Source of the DNA: Candidatus Aminicenantota bacterium | GTDB taxonomy: Bacteria > Acidobacteriota > Aminicenantia > Aminicenantales > Aminicenantaceae | Direction of reading: 5' to 3' | Assembly (NCBI GenBank): GCA_030607635.1 | Contig: JAUWJP010000083.1 | Span: 1 to 7,266, forward strand | Length of the DNA stretch: 7,266 bases | Shown: one piece after another, positions 1 through 4,811 of the stretch | How the letters are laid out: each line of letters starts with the position of its first letter | How positions within the stretch are numbered: the first letter of the stretch is position 1 | Made by a program: the position numbers and the translations under genes | The notes under the pieces: generated by a model | What the model was told of the DNA's origin: nothing | Seen by the model: the letters and a program-made list of their open reading frames with translations, nothing else | The model's database searches: none

Positions 1-81
1 ATGAATTTCTTTGACAATATCTCTTGGTTTAAATAAAGGAAAGCCTCTTTCTTTTGTTTTCCGGAAAGTAATATTAGATTC
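1..81 (-). pseudogene. pilP: Readthrough tail of pilP after an in-frame stop (partial at window edge)
   Basis: Reading on in the pilP frame past the TAA at 82-84, all 27 codons to the window edge are open. They begin ESNITFRK and end RDIVKEIH. PilP-family proteins usually finish their beta-rich domain with a segment of the type 'DG-V--I--D-I-F-E' and then a basic '(R)(D/E)VVK-L' tail. This stretch supplies exactly those parts, which the preceding open frame lacks. I infer that it is the original C-terminus of PilP cut off by a single nonsense codon, or by a sequencing or assembly error. A 27-codon open stretch alone could arise by chance. The match to the expected tail is what makes the call. 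Confidence 0.6.
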
Positions 82-456
82 TTAAATTGACAAAACGAAG
101 CCGTCAGAGAATCTTTGTCCGACTTTGATGAACAATGGAAATTCCTGAGCACCGGTTACTATAGCGGTGAATTTTCCTCTGGCCTTGACAATACCTATAA
201 GGGTTATATCGTCGATATAAATTTCAGGCTTTCCGCTAGGTGAGGTTTCTCTCTGGACATCTCTGCCTGCGAGTAAATCTCTGAAAGGATCTTTCCTCCC
301 TTGACGCTGGTAGGCAGGTAAAGTCCTTTTTGGCATCTCAGAGCTGAGCTCTTTCGCTAAATCCTTTTTTTCCGCTTTTTCTTCCTGAGATAAGATGGGC
401 AGGATAAACAGACAAATAAGACTGAATAAAAGAAAGAGATATGCTATTTTTTTCAT
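82..456 (-). CDS. pilP: Type IV pilus assembly protein PilP-like, ending at a probable premature stop
   Basis: PilP joins the PilM/N/O inner-membrane complex to the outer-membrane secretin PilQ. The product is 124 residues. Residues 4-22 form a hydrophobic export or anchor segment after MKK. No convincing lipobox is seen, although many PilP proteins are lipoproteins. A charged linker follows, then YQRQGRKDPFRDLL (49-62), the usual 'GR-DPF' motif, and the beta-domain pattern I-L-GIV---G---A-V with KVGQRFSDGFVLSI at the end. The frame extends upstream to 564, but that part lies inside pilO. The ATG at 456 gives a clean signal segment and sits 10 nt after the pilO stop, which suggests translational coupling. 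No strong Shine-Dalgarno is present. The frame stops at TAA 82-84, short of the family's usual C-terminus, which continues in frame beyond it. The family call is good. Whether the protein works is uncertain. Confidence 0.78.
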   Translation of the reverse strand: MKKIAYLFLLFSLICLFILPILSQEEKAEKKDLAKELSSEMPKRTLPAYQRQGRKDPFRDLLAGRDVQRETSPSGKPEIYIDDITLIGIVKARGKFTAIVTGAQEFPLFIKVGQRFSDGFVLSI

Positions 457-466
457 TTTATTTCTT

Positions 467-1027
467 TCATCTGCTCCCTTCTCCAGGAGCAATTTCCTCA
501 CGAAAGATGTAAGTTTTTGCTGTATAGGCTGCAGATATGGTGGAGGTATCTGTTTGTTTTCCAAGGGATTTAATCGAGAAATCCTCTATATTGAAGAGGC
601 GCGAAAAATTACTCAAGCGGTCGAAGAATATCGCTAGATTGTGATAATTTCCTGTTATTTCTATTGATATCGGCCACTCATAGTAGAATTCCATGTCGAC
701 TTCTCCCTTAGGAAGAAATTTTACAATATTAAGACGGGAATTAACGGCGAGTTGCTGCATTTTCCTTAAAATATCCCATATTTCTTTCCTTTTAGGAATG
801 ATAGCCTCGAGCTCGTTCAGAATTTTCCTCAAGTCAATTAATTCTCCTTCAATTTTACTCAGTTGCAGATTTCTTTGCTTCAGATTCGTTACTTCTGCTT
901 CAGTTTTCTCCCTTTCATCTTTAAGGGCTGTTAGTTTGTTGTTTTGGGGTTTGAAATAGATAAAGAAGAGAAGGGCAAAGACAATCACTGCCAGGAGGAT
1001 GTGTCCATACCAGGGCCATTCTTTCAT
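467..1027 (-). CDS. pilO: Type IV pilus inner-membrane alignment protein PilO
   Basis: PilO pairs with PilN in the inner membrane and, through periplasmic coiled coil and ferredoxin-like domains, transmits the state of the cytoplasmic motor to PilP and the secretin. The 186-residue product has a short cytoplasmic N-terminus, one transmembrane helix (about 8-25), a coiled coil rich in K, E and L (about 28-78), the linker IIPKRKEIWDILRKM (76-90), and a C-terminal domain. That domain contains the typical PilO stretch around SIEITGNYHNLAIFFDRL (121-138) followed by RLFNIEDFSI. The ATG overlaps the pilN stop as ATGA, and GAGG lies 7 nt upstream inside pilN, so the two are translationally coupled. 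Length and layout are normal for the family. Confidence 0.9.
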   Translation of the reverse strand: MKEWPWYGHILLAVIVFALLFFIYFKPQNNKLTALKDEREKTEAEVTNLKQRNLQLSKIEGELIDLRKILNELEAIIPKRKEIWDILRKMQQLAVNSRLNIVKFLPKGEVDMEFYYEWPISIEITGNYHNLAIFFDRLSNFSRLFNIEDFSIKSLGKQTDTSTISAAYTAKTYIFREEIAPGEGSR

Positions 1028-1623
1028 TTTTTTACCTCACTTACATCTTCTCCTGGTGGGGATTCAGCTGCTGGCTGGACAACATAACTTGCATTTAAGG
1101 CAAATTCTAAGTATTGATTATCTCTCGACGTCCTCTGGGTGGAAGAGAGAAGGTTGACGTTGAAGAAATAGGGGCTTGTTTCTAAACTATAAATATAATC
1201 TGCGATTAAGTTGTTAGAAAGAGCTCTCCCTTTTATATGAACTTTTTGTTTTTCGTAAGTAGCTTCTGAAAGCCAGACATAGTAAGGAATGTGTTTGCTT
1301 AACTCGTCCATTATCCTTACTGCAACCTGCTGGCGGGGCTTTATCTGGTTGATGAGGTTTATTTTTCTCTCGAAGAGGCTTTTTAGTTTTTGTGCTTCTT
1401 CTAACTTGCCCAGAACATCACTGAGCTTATTTTTTTCTGTTAGTGCGTCTTCCAGGAGACCTCCCTCTTTATTAAAAGCACTTCTTTGGTAAAAGAAAAG
1501 AGCTGCGGCGGCAAAGACAACAAGAAGATAGATTAAGCTCATTTTTGGAGGTTTTATTTCCCTTCTGGCTTCTTCGAGCGGGAGTTCTTTTGCTTCAGGC
1601 TTTAATAAATTGATCCTAATCAT
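1024..1623 (-). CDS. pilN: Type IV pilus inner-membrane alignment protein PilN
   Basis: PilN is a bitopic membrane protein whose cytoplasmic N-terminal peptide docks in a groove of PilM, while its periplasmic part dimerises with PilO. The 199-residue product starts MIRINLLKPE, which contains the conserved INLL PilM-binding motif. It has a basic linker, one transmembrane helix (about 28-46), a coiled coil (about 54-90), and a compact alpha/beta domain including VWLSEATYEKQKVHIKGRA (116-134) and an LETSPYFFNVNLLS strand. The frame opens earlier, at 1671, but that extension lies within pilM. The ATG at 1623 places INLL at the very N-terminus and lies 4 nt after the pilM stop, with a purine-rich GGGAGAGG upstream. 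The C-terminal tail (PAAESPPGEDVSEVKK) looks disordered. Confidence 0.88.
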   Translation of the reverse strand: MIRINLLKPEAKELPLEEARREIKPPKMSLIYLLVVFAAAALFFYQRSAFNKEGGLLEDALTEKNKLSDVLGKLEEAQKLKSLFERKINLINQIKPRQQVAVRIMDELSKHIPYYVWLSEATYEKQKVHIKGRALSNNLIADYIYSLETSPYFFNVNLLSSTQRTSRDNQYLEFALNASYVVQPAAESPPGEDVSEVKK

Positions 1624-1627
1624 GATT

Positions 1628-2704
1628 TTATTCCTCTCCCCTCCTGGTGGCAAGTCCGGTAGCCACTCCAAAAAGAGGGGCCATATCCCGAAGATATACA
1701 GAATCTAATTTCTTTTCGTTATAAAAGATATTTCTAAAAGGATTGAAAAGCTCTGTATCTGTATTAAACTTCTGTTCAAAGGATTTCGGCAGGTCTTTTA
1801 GCTTGGATAATCCGCCGCTCAAGAGAATTTTGTCAATTTTCTTTTCACTTCCTTCTCCAGATTCGTAGAAAGAGAATGTTTTTTCAACTTCCTCAAGGAG
1901 GTTCGCAGTGTTCGTGTCAATAACAGCCTGTGTCTGTTCAGGTGGCATATCTTTGACAGGAATTCCCTTGAGTACTTTTTCTGCCTCGTCAGAGCTGACG
2001 CCCAGGTCCTTTCTTATATTCTCTGTGAAAAAGTAGCCACCGATGGAGAGATCTCGGAATAATTGAGGCGTTTCCCTGTCGGTAATGATGATATTGGTTG
2101 TATGTGCCCCAAGATTAATTAAAGCAGTTGTCTTTTCTCGGAAAATCTCTGGATAATTTATCTCCATCGCATTTTGAAGGGCAAAAGCATCTACTTCTAT
2201 TGCTTCTAAGTTTTTGCGAGCTTGATTAACAACATTACTATAATTGGTGATTTTTTCTTTTTTTGCCGCTACAAGAAGAATATCTAAAGCTTTCTGTTCT
2301 GAACCTGAAGATGGTTTCAAGATAGCATAATCCACACTTGTCTCTTCATAGGGATAAGGGATATTGTGCCTTGCTTCCCAGATAATGGATTCTGCTAACT
2401 CTTCTGTTTCCATAGAGGGAAGTGATATTTTTTTAATAATCACTGAACTGCCAGAGACAGCGATATTAACTTTTTTGTTCGAAATCTTGTTTTCATCGAA
2501 TATCATCTTTATAGTTTCGACCACAGCTTCAGAATCCATGATTGTTCCTTCTACGATTGCGTCATGAGGCAGGAACTCAAGAGCTACATTTTCAACTTCA
2601 AACGAGCCTTCGTCTTTTGCCTTTGGTTTTAACTCGATAGCTTTAATAGAATAGGACCCGATATCCAATCCAACTACTCCTTTCGATTTTCCGAGGCCAA
2701 ACAT
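1628..2704 (-). CDS. pilM: Type IV pilus assembly ATPase-fold protein PilM
   Basis: PilM is a cytoplasmic FtsA/actin-like protein that binds the N-terminal peptide of PilN and forms the base of the pilus alignment complex. The 358 residues match the usual family length. The phosphate-1 loop is VGLDIGSYSIK (11-21), followed by the SHS2-like insert region (about 50-150, including SIIWEARHNIPYPYEE). The phosphate-2 motif is INLGAHTTNI (196-205), and the adenosine motif is ILLSGGLSKL (293-302) with the downstream NPF. The start MFGLGKSKGVVGLDIG is typical, and a strong AAGGAG lies 7 nt before the ATG. It follows coaD by 26 nt and precedes pilN by 4 nt, so it is the first pilus gene of the operon. 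Confidence 0.94.
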   Translation of the reverse strand: MFGLGKSKGVVGLDIGSYSIKAIELKPKAKDEGSFEVENVALEFLPHDAIVEGTIMDSEAVVETIKMIFDENKISNKKVNIAVSGSSVIIKKISLPSMETEELAESIIWEARHNIPYPYEETSVDYAILKPSSGSEQKALDILLVAAKKEKITNYSNVVNQARKNLEAIEVDAFALQNAMEINYPEIFREKTTALINLGAHTTNIIITDRETPQLFRDLSIGGYFFTENIRKDLGVSSDEAEKVLKGIPVKDMPPEQTQAVIDTNTANLLEEVEKTFSFYESGEGSEKKIDKILLSGGLSKLKDLPKSFEQKFNTDTELFNPFRNIFYNEKKLDSVYLRDMAPLFGVATGLATRRGEE

Positions 2705-2711
2705 TTTCTCT

Positions 2712-2717
2712 CTCCTT
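2712..2717 (-). promoter_or_regulatory. Strong ribosome binding site of pilM
   Basis: AAGGAG lies on the minus strand, 7 nt before the pilM ATG at 2704. It is the best Shine-Dalgarno in this operon. The downstream pil genes rely more on stop/start proximity. It fixes the pilM start. Confidence 0.75.
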
Positions 2718-2730
2718 TTTAGTAGTAAGC

Positions 2731-3249
2731 TTATGCTTGAGTGCTTTTCTTGAATTTCTCCCTAAGTTTTTTTTCCACTTGCCCTGGGACCAAATCTTTA
2801 AGAGCGCCTCCTAACATGAAAATTTCCTTCACTAATTTTGAACTGAGGAAAGAATAGCTGAGATTGGGCATCATAAAAAGTGTCTCGATTTCTGAGTCAA
2901 GCTTCCGATTCATCAAGGCCATTTGAAATTCATATTCAAAATCTGAGATGGCTCTTAAACCCCTTATCACAATATTAGCGTTATTTTTTTTTGCAAATTC
3001 AACGAGTAGACCATCGAAGGCTTTCACCTGGATATCTTTGTGATCGGCGAAAAAATCCTGGATCATATTCATCCTTTCTTTAGTCGTGAAAAGAGATTTT
3101 TTTTTTGGATTCTCTACGACTGCAACCAGTATTTCATCGAAAATCTTCAATCCCCTTTGAATAATGTCAACATGCCCGCTGGTGATAGGGTCAAATGACC
3201 CCGGATACACAGCTCTTTTCTTTGCAGGTGGGTGAGTTCTTTCGCTCAT
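2731..3249 (-). CDS. coaD: Phosphopantetheine adenylyltransferase (EC 2.7.7.3)
   Basis: CoaD transfers AMP from ATP to 4'-phosphopantetheine, giving dephospho-CoA, the penultimate step of CoA synthesis in the cytoplasm. It is a nucleotidyltransferase with a Rossmann-like fold. The N-terminal motif AVYPGSFDPITSGHVDII (13-30) carries the TxGH nucleotide-binding signature. Residues 95-114 (IRGLRAISDFEYEFQMALMN) are the family's substrate-binding stretch, and SYSFLSSKLVKEI (131-143) is the second conserved motif. At 172 residues it is about ten longer than usual, through an N-terminal SERTHPPAKK extension. No other ATG, GTG or TTG start lies between the chosen ATG and the first motif, so this start stands although its RBS is poor. 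It is the first gene of the run into pilMNOP. Confidence 0.96.
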   Translation of the reverse strand: MSERTHPPAKKRAVYPGSFDPITSGHVDIIQRGLKIFDEILVAVVENPKKKSLFTTKERMNMIQDFFADHKDIQVKAFDGLLVEFAKKNNANIVIRGLRAISDFEYEFQMALMNRKLDSEIETLFMMPNLSYSFLSSKLVKEIFMLGGALKDLVPGQVEKKLREKFKKSTQA

Positions 3250-3264
3250 CTTGATTAAGCTACT

Positions 3265-3291
3265 ACTATCAAAAAAATTTTACTTTGTCAA
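3265..3291 (-). promoter_or_regulatory. Possible sigma-70-type promoter of the coaD-pil operon
   Basis: A perfect TTGACA (plus-strand tgtcaa, 3286-3291) is followed on the minus strand after 15 nt by GATAGT (3265-3270). The -35 is exact, but the -10 is only a four-of-six match and the spacer is short. The implied leader to the coaD ATG would be about 10 nt. In AT-rich DNA such matches occur by chance. Its position just upstream of coaD is the main support. Confidence 0.35.
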
Positions 3292-3356
3292 TTCAAAAAT
3301 ATATCTGTAGTTTCTCCTGGTTTGACCTTATTTTGGTTTATTGAACTCTGAATAAT

Positions 3357-3384
3357 TTGACAATTTTTGCCAATCTAATATACA
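3357..3384 (+). promoter_or_regulatory. Possible rightward promoter into the repeat block
   Basis: An exact TTGACA (3357-3362) is separated by 16 nt from TATACA (3379-3384). It would start transcription at about 3391, immediately before the REP-like element, and read toward pcm, which lies nearly 700 nt away. No gene follows closely, so it may be a chance match or drive a non-coding transcript. Confidence 0.3.
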
Positions 3385-3404
3385 CGCAATATATATTTTT
3401 ACAA

Positions 3405-3513
3405 TGTCTTTGCGAGCCCTGAAAGGGCGTAGCAATCTCTTAAGACGAATTAACGAGATCGCTAGCCTGTTCCGAGCAAAGCGAAGGAATCTTCTTCGCT
3501 CCTCGCGATGACA
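3405..3513. repeat. REP-like dispersed palindromic element (TGTCaTTGCGAG family)
   Basis: The ends are imperfect inverted copies: TGTCTTTGCGAGC on the left and, on the other strand, TGTCATCGCGAGGAGC on the right. Nested inside is a second inverted pair, gcaatctc (3432-3439) and gagatcgc (3455-3462), flanked by TTAA on both sides of a short centre. Units of the type TGTCATTGCGAG...GCAATCTC are, from memory, very common dispersed repeats in many bacterial genomes. The two half-units differ in their middle (CCTGAAAGGGCGTA against a longer GGAGCGAAGAAG... stretch), so this looks like two divergent monomers head to head. A spurious minus-strand frame crosses it. Confidence 0.75.
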
Positions 3514-3587
3514 CTGAAATAATTGCGGTTGTATTAATTCGAGGATGAAATTCATATTCGAGTTTTCTCTCATCTCACCGATATCTC

Positions 3588-3593
3588 TATAAT
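3588..3593 (+). promoter_or_regulatory. Perfect TATAAT box before the terminal-inverted-repeat element
   Basis: TATAAT is exact here, but no good -35 hexamer lies 16-18 nt upstream (the region is ttttctctc). If used, transcription would begin at about 3600 and run through the structured element at 3632-3734. A 13-nt palindrome, gctaaa-a-tttagc (3600-3612), lies right at the predicted start. Confidence 0.25.
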
Positions 3594-3631
3594 AAAGCAG
3601 CTAAAATTTAGCCCTGTCAGTTACATATCGT

Positions 3632-3734
3632 TGCAGAGATGGGTTAAAGCGTCAATCACCAGAGGGGAGGATTTCAAAGGGTGAATTTTAGGGTAATTTC
3701 ATCACCCTTAGGGGTTAAGGTCCTCATCTCTGCA
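3632..3734. repeat. Element of about 103 bp with terminal inverted repeats and an inner stem (structured RNA or MITE-like)
   Basis: The ends are perfect 10-bp inverted repeats, TGCAGAGATG (3632-3641) and CATCTCTGCA (3725-3734). Inside lies a perfect 8-bp pair, AAGGGTGA (3677-3684) and TCACCCTT (3702-3709). A small CCTTA/TAAGG hairpin (3706-3720) overlaps and competes with that inner stem. A nested closing stem with alternative inner helices could be a folded RNA on either strand, or a degenerate miniature palindromic element. I recognise no known riboswitch or small RNA. No clear target-site duplication flanks it. Confidence 0.45.
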
Positions 3735-3752
3735 GAGGAAGCAATTTTTCGC

Positions 3753-3776
3753 AGGAGTTTGATTTATCAAACTCCT
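3753..3776. repeat. Perfect 11-bp hairpin with a 2-nt loop
   Basis: AGGAGTTTGAT (3753-3763) is followed after TT by its exact complement ATCAAACTCCT (3766-3776). It could serve as a transcription terminator for something reading rightward, but only short T-runs follow. It shares its core TTGATTYATCAA with the next hairpin, so the two are probably related repeat units. Confidence 0.6.
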
Positions 3777-3789
3777 CTATTTCCTGTAG

Positions 3790-3809
3790 GGGCTTGATTC
3801 ATCAAGCCC
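3790..3809. repeat. Perfect 9-bp hairpin, related to the preceding one
   Basis: GGGCTTGAT (3790-3798) and ATCAAGCCC (3801-3809) pair perfectly around TC. It starts 14 nt after the preceding hairpin and keeps the TTGATTYATCAA centre, with a different outer stem. The type TGTAGGGGC...GCCCG is, from memory, a frequent short intergenic palindrome in genomes of uncultured bacteria. Confidence 0.6.
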
Positions 3810-3837
3810 GCACATTTTGAAGATATACCAATTTTAG

Positions 3838-3928
3838 AAAAAATGGGGACAGGCCCCATTTTCTGCTGTTATGTCCTCAAGATGAGAATGTCCTCTTTCT
3901 TACAAAATGGGGCCTGTCCCCATTTTTT
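3838..3928. repeat. Pair of 25-nt perfect inverted repeats, each itself a hairpin
   Basis: The left arm (3838-3862) has the core AATGGGGACAGGCCCCATT. The right arm (3904-3928) is its exact reverse complement. Each arm can also fold alone, AAAATGGGG with CCCCATTTT around five bases. The arms are 41 nt apart, and the spacer holds a direct repeat, ATGTCCTC (3871-3878 and 3888-3895). Either two small hairpins or one 25-bp stem can form. The right arm ends in six T, like a rho-independent terminator, but it lies upstream of pcm and ahead of a TATAAT box, so a dispersed repeat is likelier than a gene terminator. Confidence 0.75.
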
Positions 3929-3948
3929 CGCTGTCCCCATTTTTTCGC
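3914..3948 (+). repeat. Short tandem repeat, 17-nt period, two copies
   Basis: CTGTCCCCATTTTTTCGC occurs at 3914-3931 and again at 3931-3948, sharing one base. The second copy is a partial duplication of the right arm of the inverted repeat pair, probably through slippage, and it extends that element toward the pcm promoter. Confidence 0.75.
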
Positions 3949-3963
3949 ATTTTACTTTGGGAG

Positions 3964-3969
3964 TATAAT
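3964..3969 (+). promoter_or_regulatory. Likely -10 box of the pcm promoter
   Basis: An exact TATAAT lies about 108 nt before the pcm ATG. The -35 region 16-18 nt upstream is only T-rich sequence from the end of the tandem repeat (ttttttcg), so the -35 would be weak or donated by the repeat. The implied start is near 3976, leaving a leader of about 100 nt. Confidence 0.4.
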
Positions 3970-4065
3970 AGGGTTAAAATATTATAAAGATTAGCAAATA
4001 ATCCAAAGGCCAGGAGGTTTCAAGCCTTATATGCTTTCTCTTTTGAGCTTAAAGCCATCTCAGCC

Positions 4066-4070
4066 AGGAG
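4066..4070 (+). promoter_or_regulatory. Ribosome binding site of pcm
   Basis: AGGAG lies 6 nt before the ATG at 4077, a near-ideal distance. It confirms the start that gives the protein its N-terminal export segment rather than a shorter cytoplasmic form. Confidence 0.8.
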
Positions 4071-4076
4071 AAATAG

Positions 4077-4811
4077 ATGAAAGAAAGCAATTATTTTAAA
4101 TTGGTATTTGCTCTCACAATAATTTTTTGTTGCGCTTTTTTCTGCTTCTGTGAAGACGATGAATCATATGCCAGGAAGAGAGAAGAGATGGTTCGGGCAC
4201 AACTTAAGACACGAGATATAACTGACAAACAAGTCTTGGAGGTCATGGGGAAAGTTCCCCGTCATCTGTTTGTTAGCCCCCACTTGCGCCGTCAGGCTTA
4301 CAGGGATTCCCCTTTGCCTATTGATGCGGGCCAGACGATTTCCCAGCCTTACATAGTAGCCTTGATGACCCAATACCTTGAGTTGAAAGGGGGAGAGAAA
4401 GTTTTGGAGATCGGGACTGGCTCTGGTTATCAGGCTGCTGTGCTTGCCCACCTAACGGATAAAGTATATTCGATTGAAATAAGGGAAAACCTGGCGAAAA
4501 AAGCAGCTGAAACACTAAGCACGCTAAATTACAGTCAGGTGCAAGTCAAATGGAGTGATGGTTATTTTGGCTGGGAAGAGCATGCCCCATTCGATGCCAT
4601 TATCGTTACGTGTGCAGCCAATCATGTCCCGCCTCCTCTCCTCAAGCAGCTAAAGGAAGGGGGGAGGTTTATCATTCCCCTGGGCAGTACTCTCTATTTT
4701 CAGACTCTCACTCTTATTACCAAAAAAAAGGGTAAGCCGATAGTGAAGCAGGTTTTAGGTGTCACTTTTGTTCCCATGGTTGGAGAAGTCCAGAAAAAAA
4801 CGGGCAAGTAA
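4077..4811 (+). CDS. pcm: Protein-L-isoaspartate O-methyltransferase, predicted exported (EC 2.1.1.77)
   Basis: Pcm methylates L-isoaspartyl residues of aged proteins with S-adenosylmethionine, the first step in restoring normal aspartate. The 244-residue product has a hydrophobic export segment (about 8-25, ending CCAFFCFC) before an acidic start EDDESYA. It has no proper lipobox, so a cleaved signal peptide or membrane anchor is likely. The family domain follows: VPRHLFVSP (60-68), ISQPYIVALM (88-97), SAM motif I VLEIGTGSGYQAA (109-121), acidic motif YSIEI (131-135), DGYFGWEEHAPFDAIIVT (161-178), and the late PLG and FVPMVGE motifs (201-203, 231-237). All key motifs are intact and the end is normal for the family. 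It stands alone on this strand and its last 57 bp overlap the convergent membrane-protein gene. Confidence 0.93.
   Translation: MKESNYFKLVFALTIIFCCAFFCFCEDDESYARKREEMVRAQLKTRDITDKQVLEVMGKVPRHLFVSPHLRRQAYRDSPLPIDAGQTISQPYIVALMTQYLELKGGEKVLEIGTGSGYQAAVLAHLTDKVYSIEIRENLAKKAAETLSTLNYSQVQVKWSDGYFGWEEHAPFDAIIVTCAANHVPPPLLKQLKEGGRFIIPLGSTLYFQTLTLITKKKGKPIVKQVLGVTFVPMVGEVQKKTGK

Larger units (their letters stand above)
3250..4076. other. Intergenic region between divergent genes, dense in palindromic repeats
   Basis: There is no credible protein gene in these 827 bp. The only frame of any length (minus strand, 3328-3573) runs across the REP-like element and has no homology-like features. The region holds, left to right: a putative coaD promoter, a putative rightward promoter, a REP-like element, a perfect TATAAT, an element of about 103 bp with terminal inverted repeats, two short perfect hairpins, a 25-nt inverted repeat pair with a tandem repeat, and a second perfect TATAAT before pcm. 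These are listed separately. No tRNA, rRNA or recognised riboswitch was seen. Confidence 0.8.

Noticed and set aside
457..564. Longer pilP start at 564
   Set aside because: The extension lies almost wholly inside pilO and would bury the signal segment behind 36 charged residues. The ATG at 456 fits PilP.
1624..1671. Longer pilN start at 1671
   Set aside because: It lies inside pilM and would displace the conserved N-terminal INLL motif from the start of the protein.
3328..3573. 81-codon minus-strand reading frame in the intergenic region
   Set aside because: It is built largely from the REP-like element, is rich in arginine from the repeat sequence, has no recognisable domain, and fits the pattern of spurious frames over dispersed repeats.
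3632..3734. Known riboswitch (for example c-di-GMP, TPP, cobalamin)
   Set aside because: None of the conserved core motifs that I know for these classes could be found. Only generic stems are visible.
3904..3928. Rho-independent terminator
   Set aside because: It has a stem and a T-run, but no gene ends upstream on that strand and the same unit occurs in reverse 41 nt away, so a repeat element explains it better.
3838..3948. CRISPR array, suggested by several repeated units
   Set aside because: The units are an inverted pair plus one 17-nt tandem copy, not regularly spaced direct repeats with unique spacers, and no cas gene is present.
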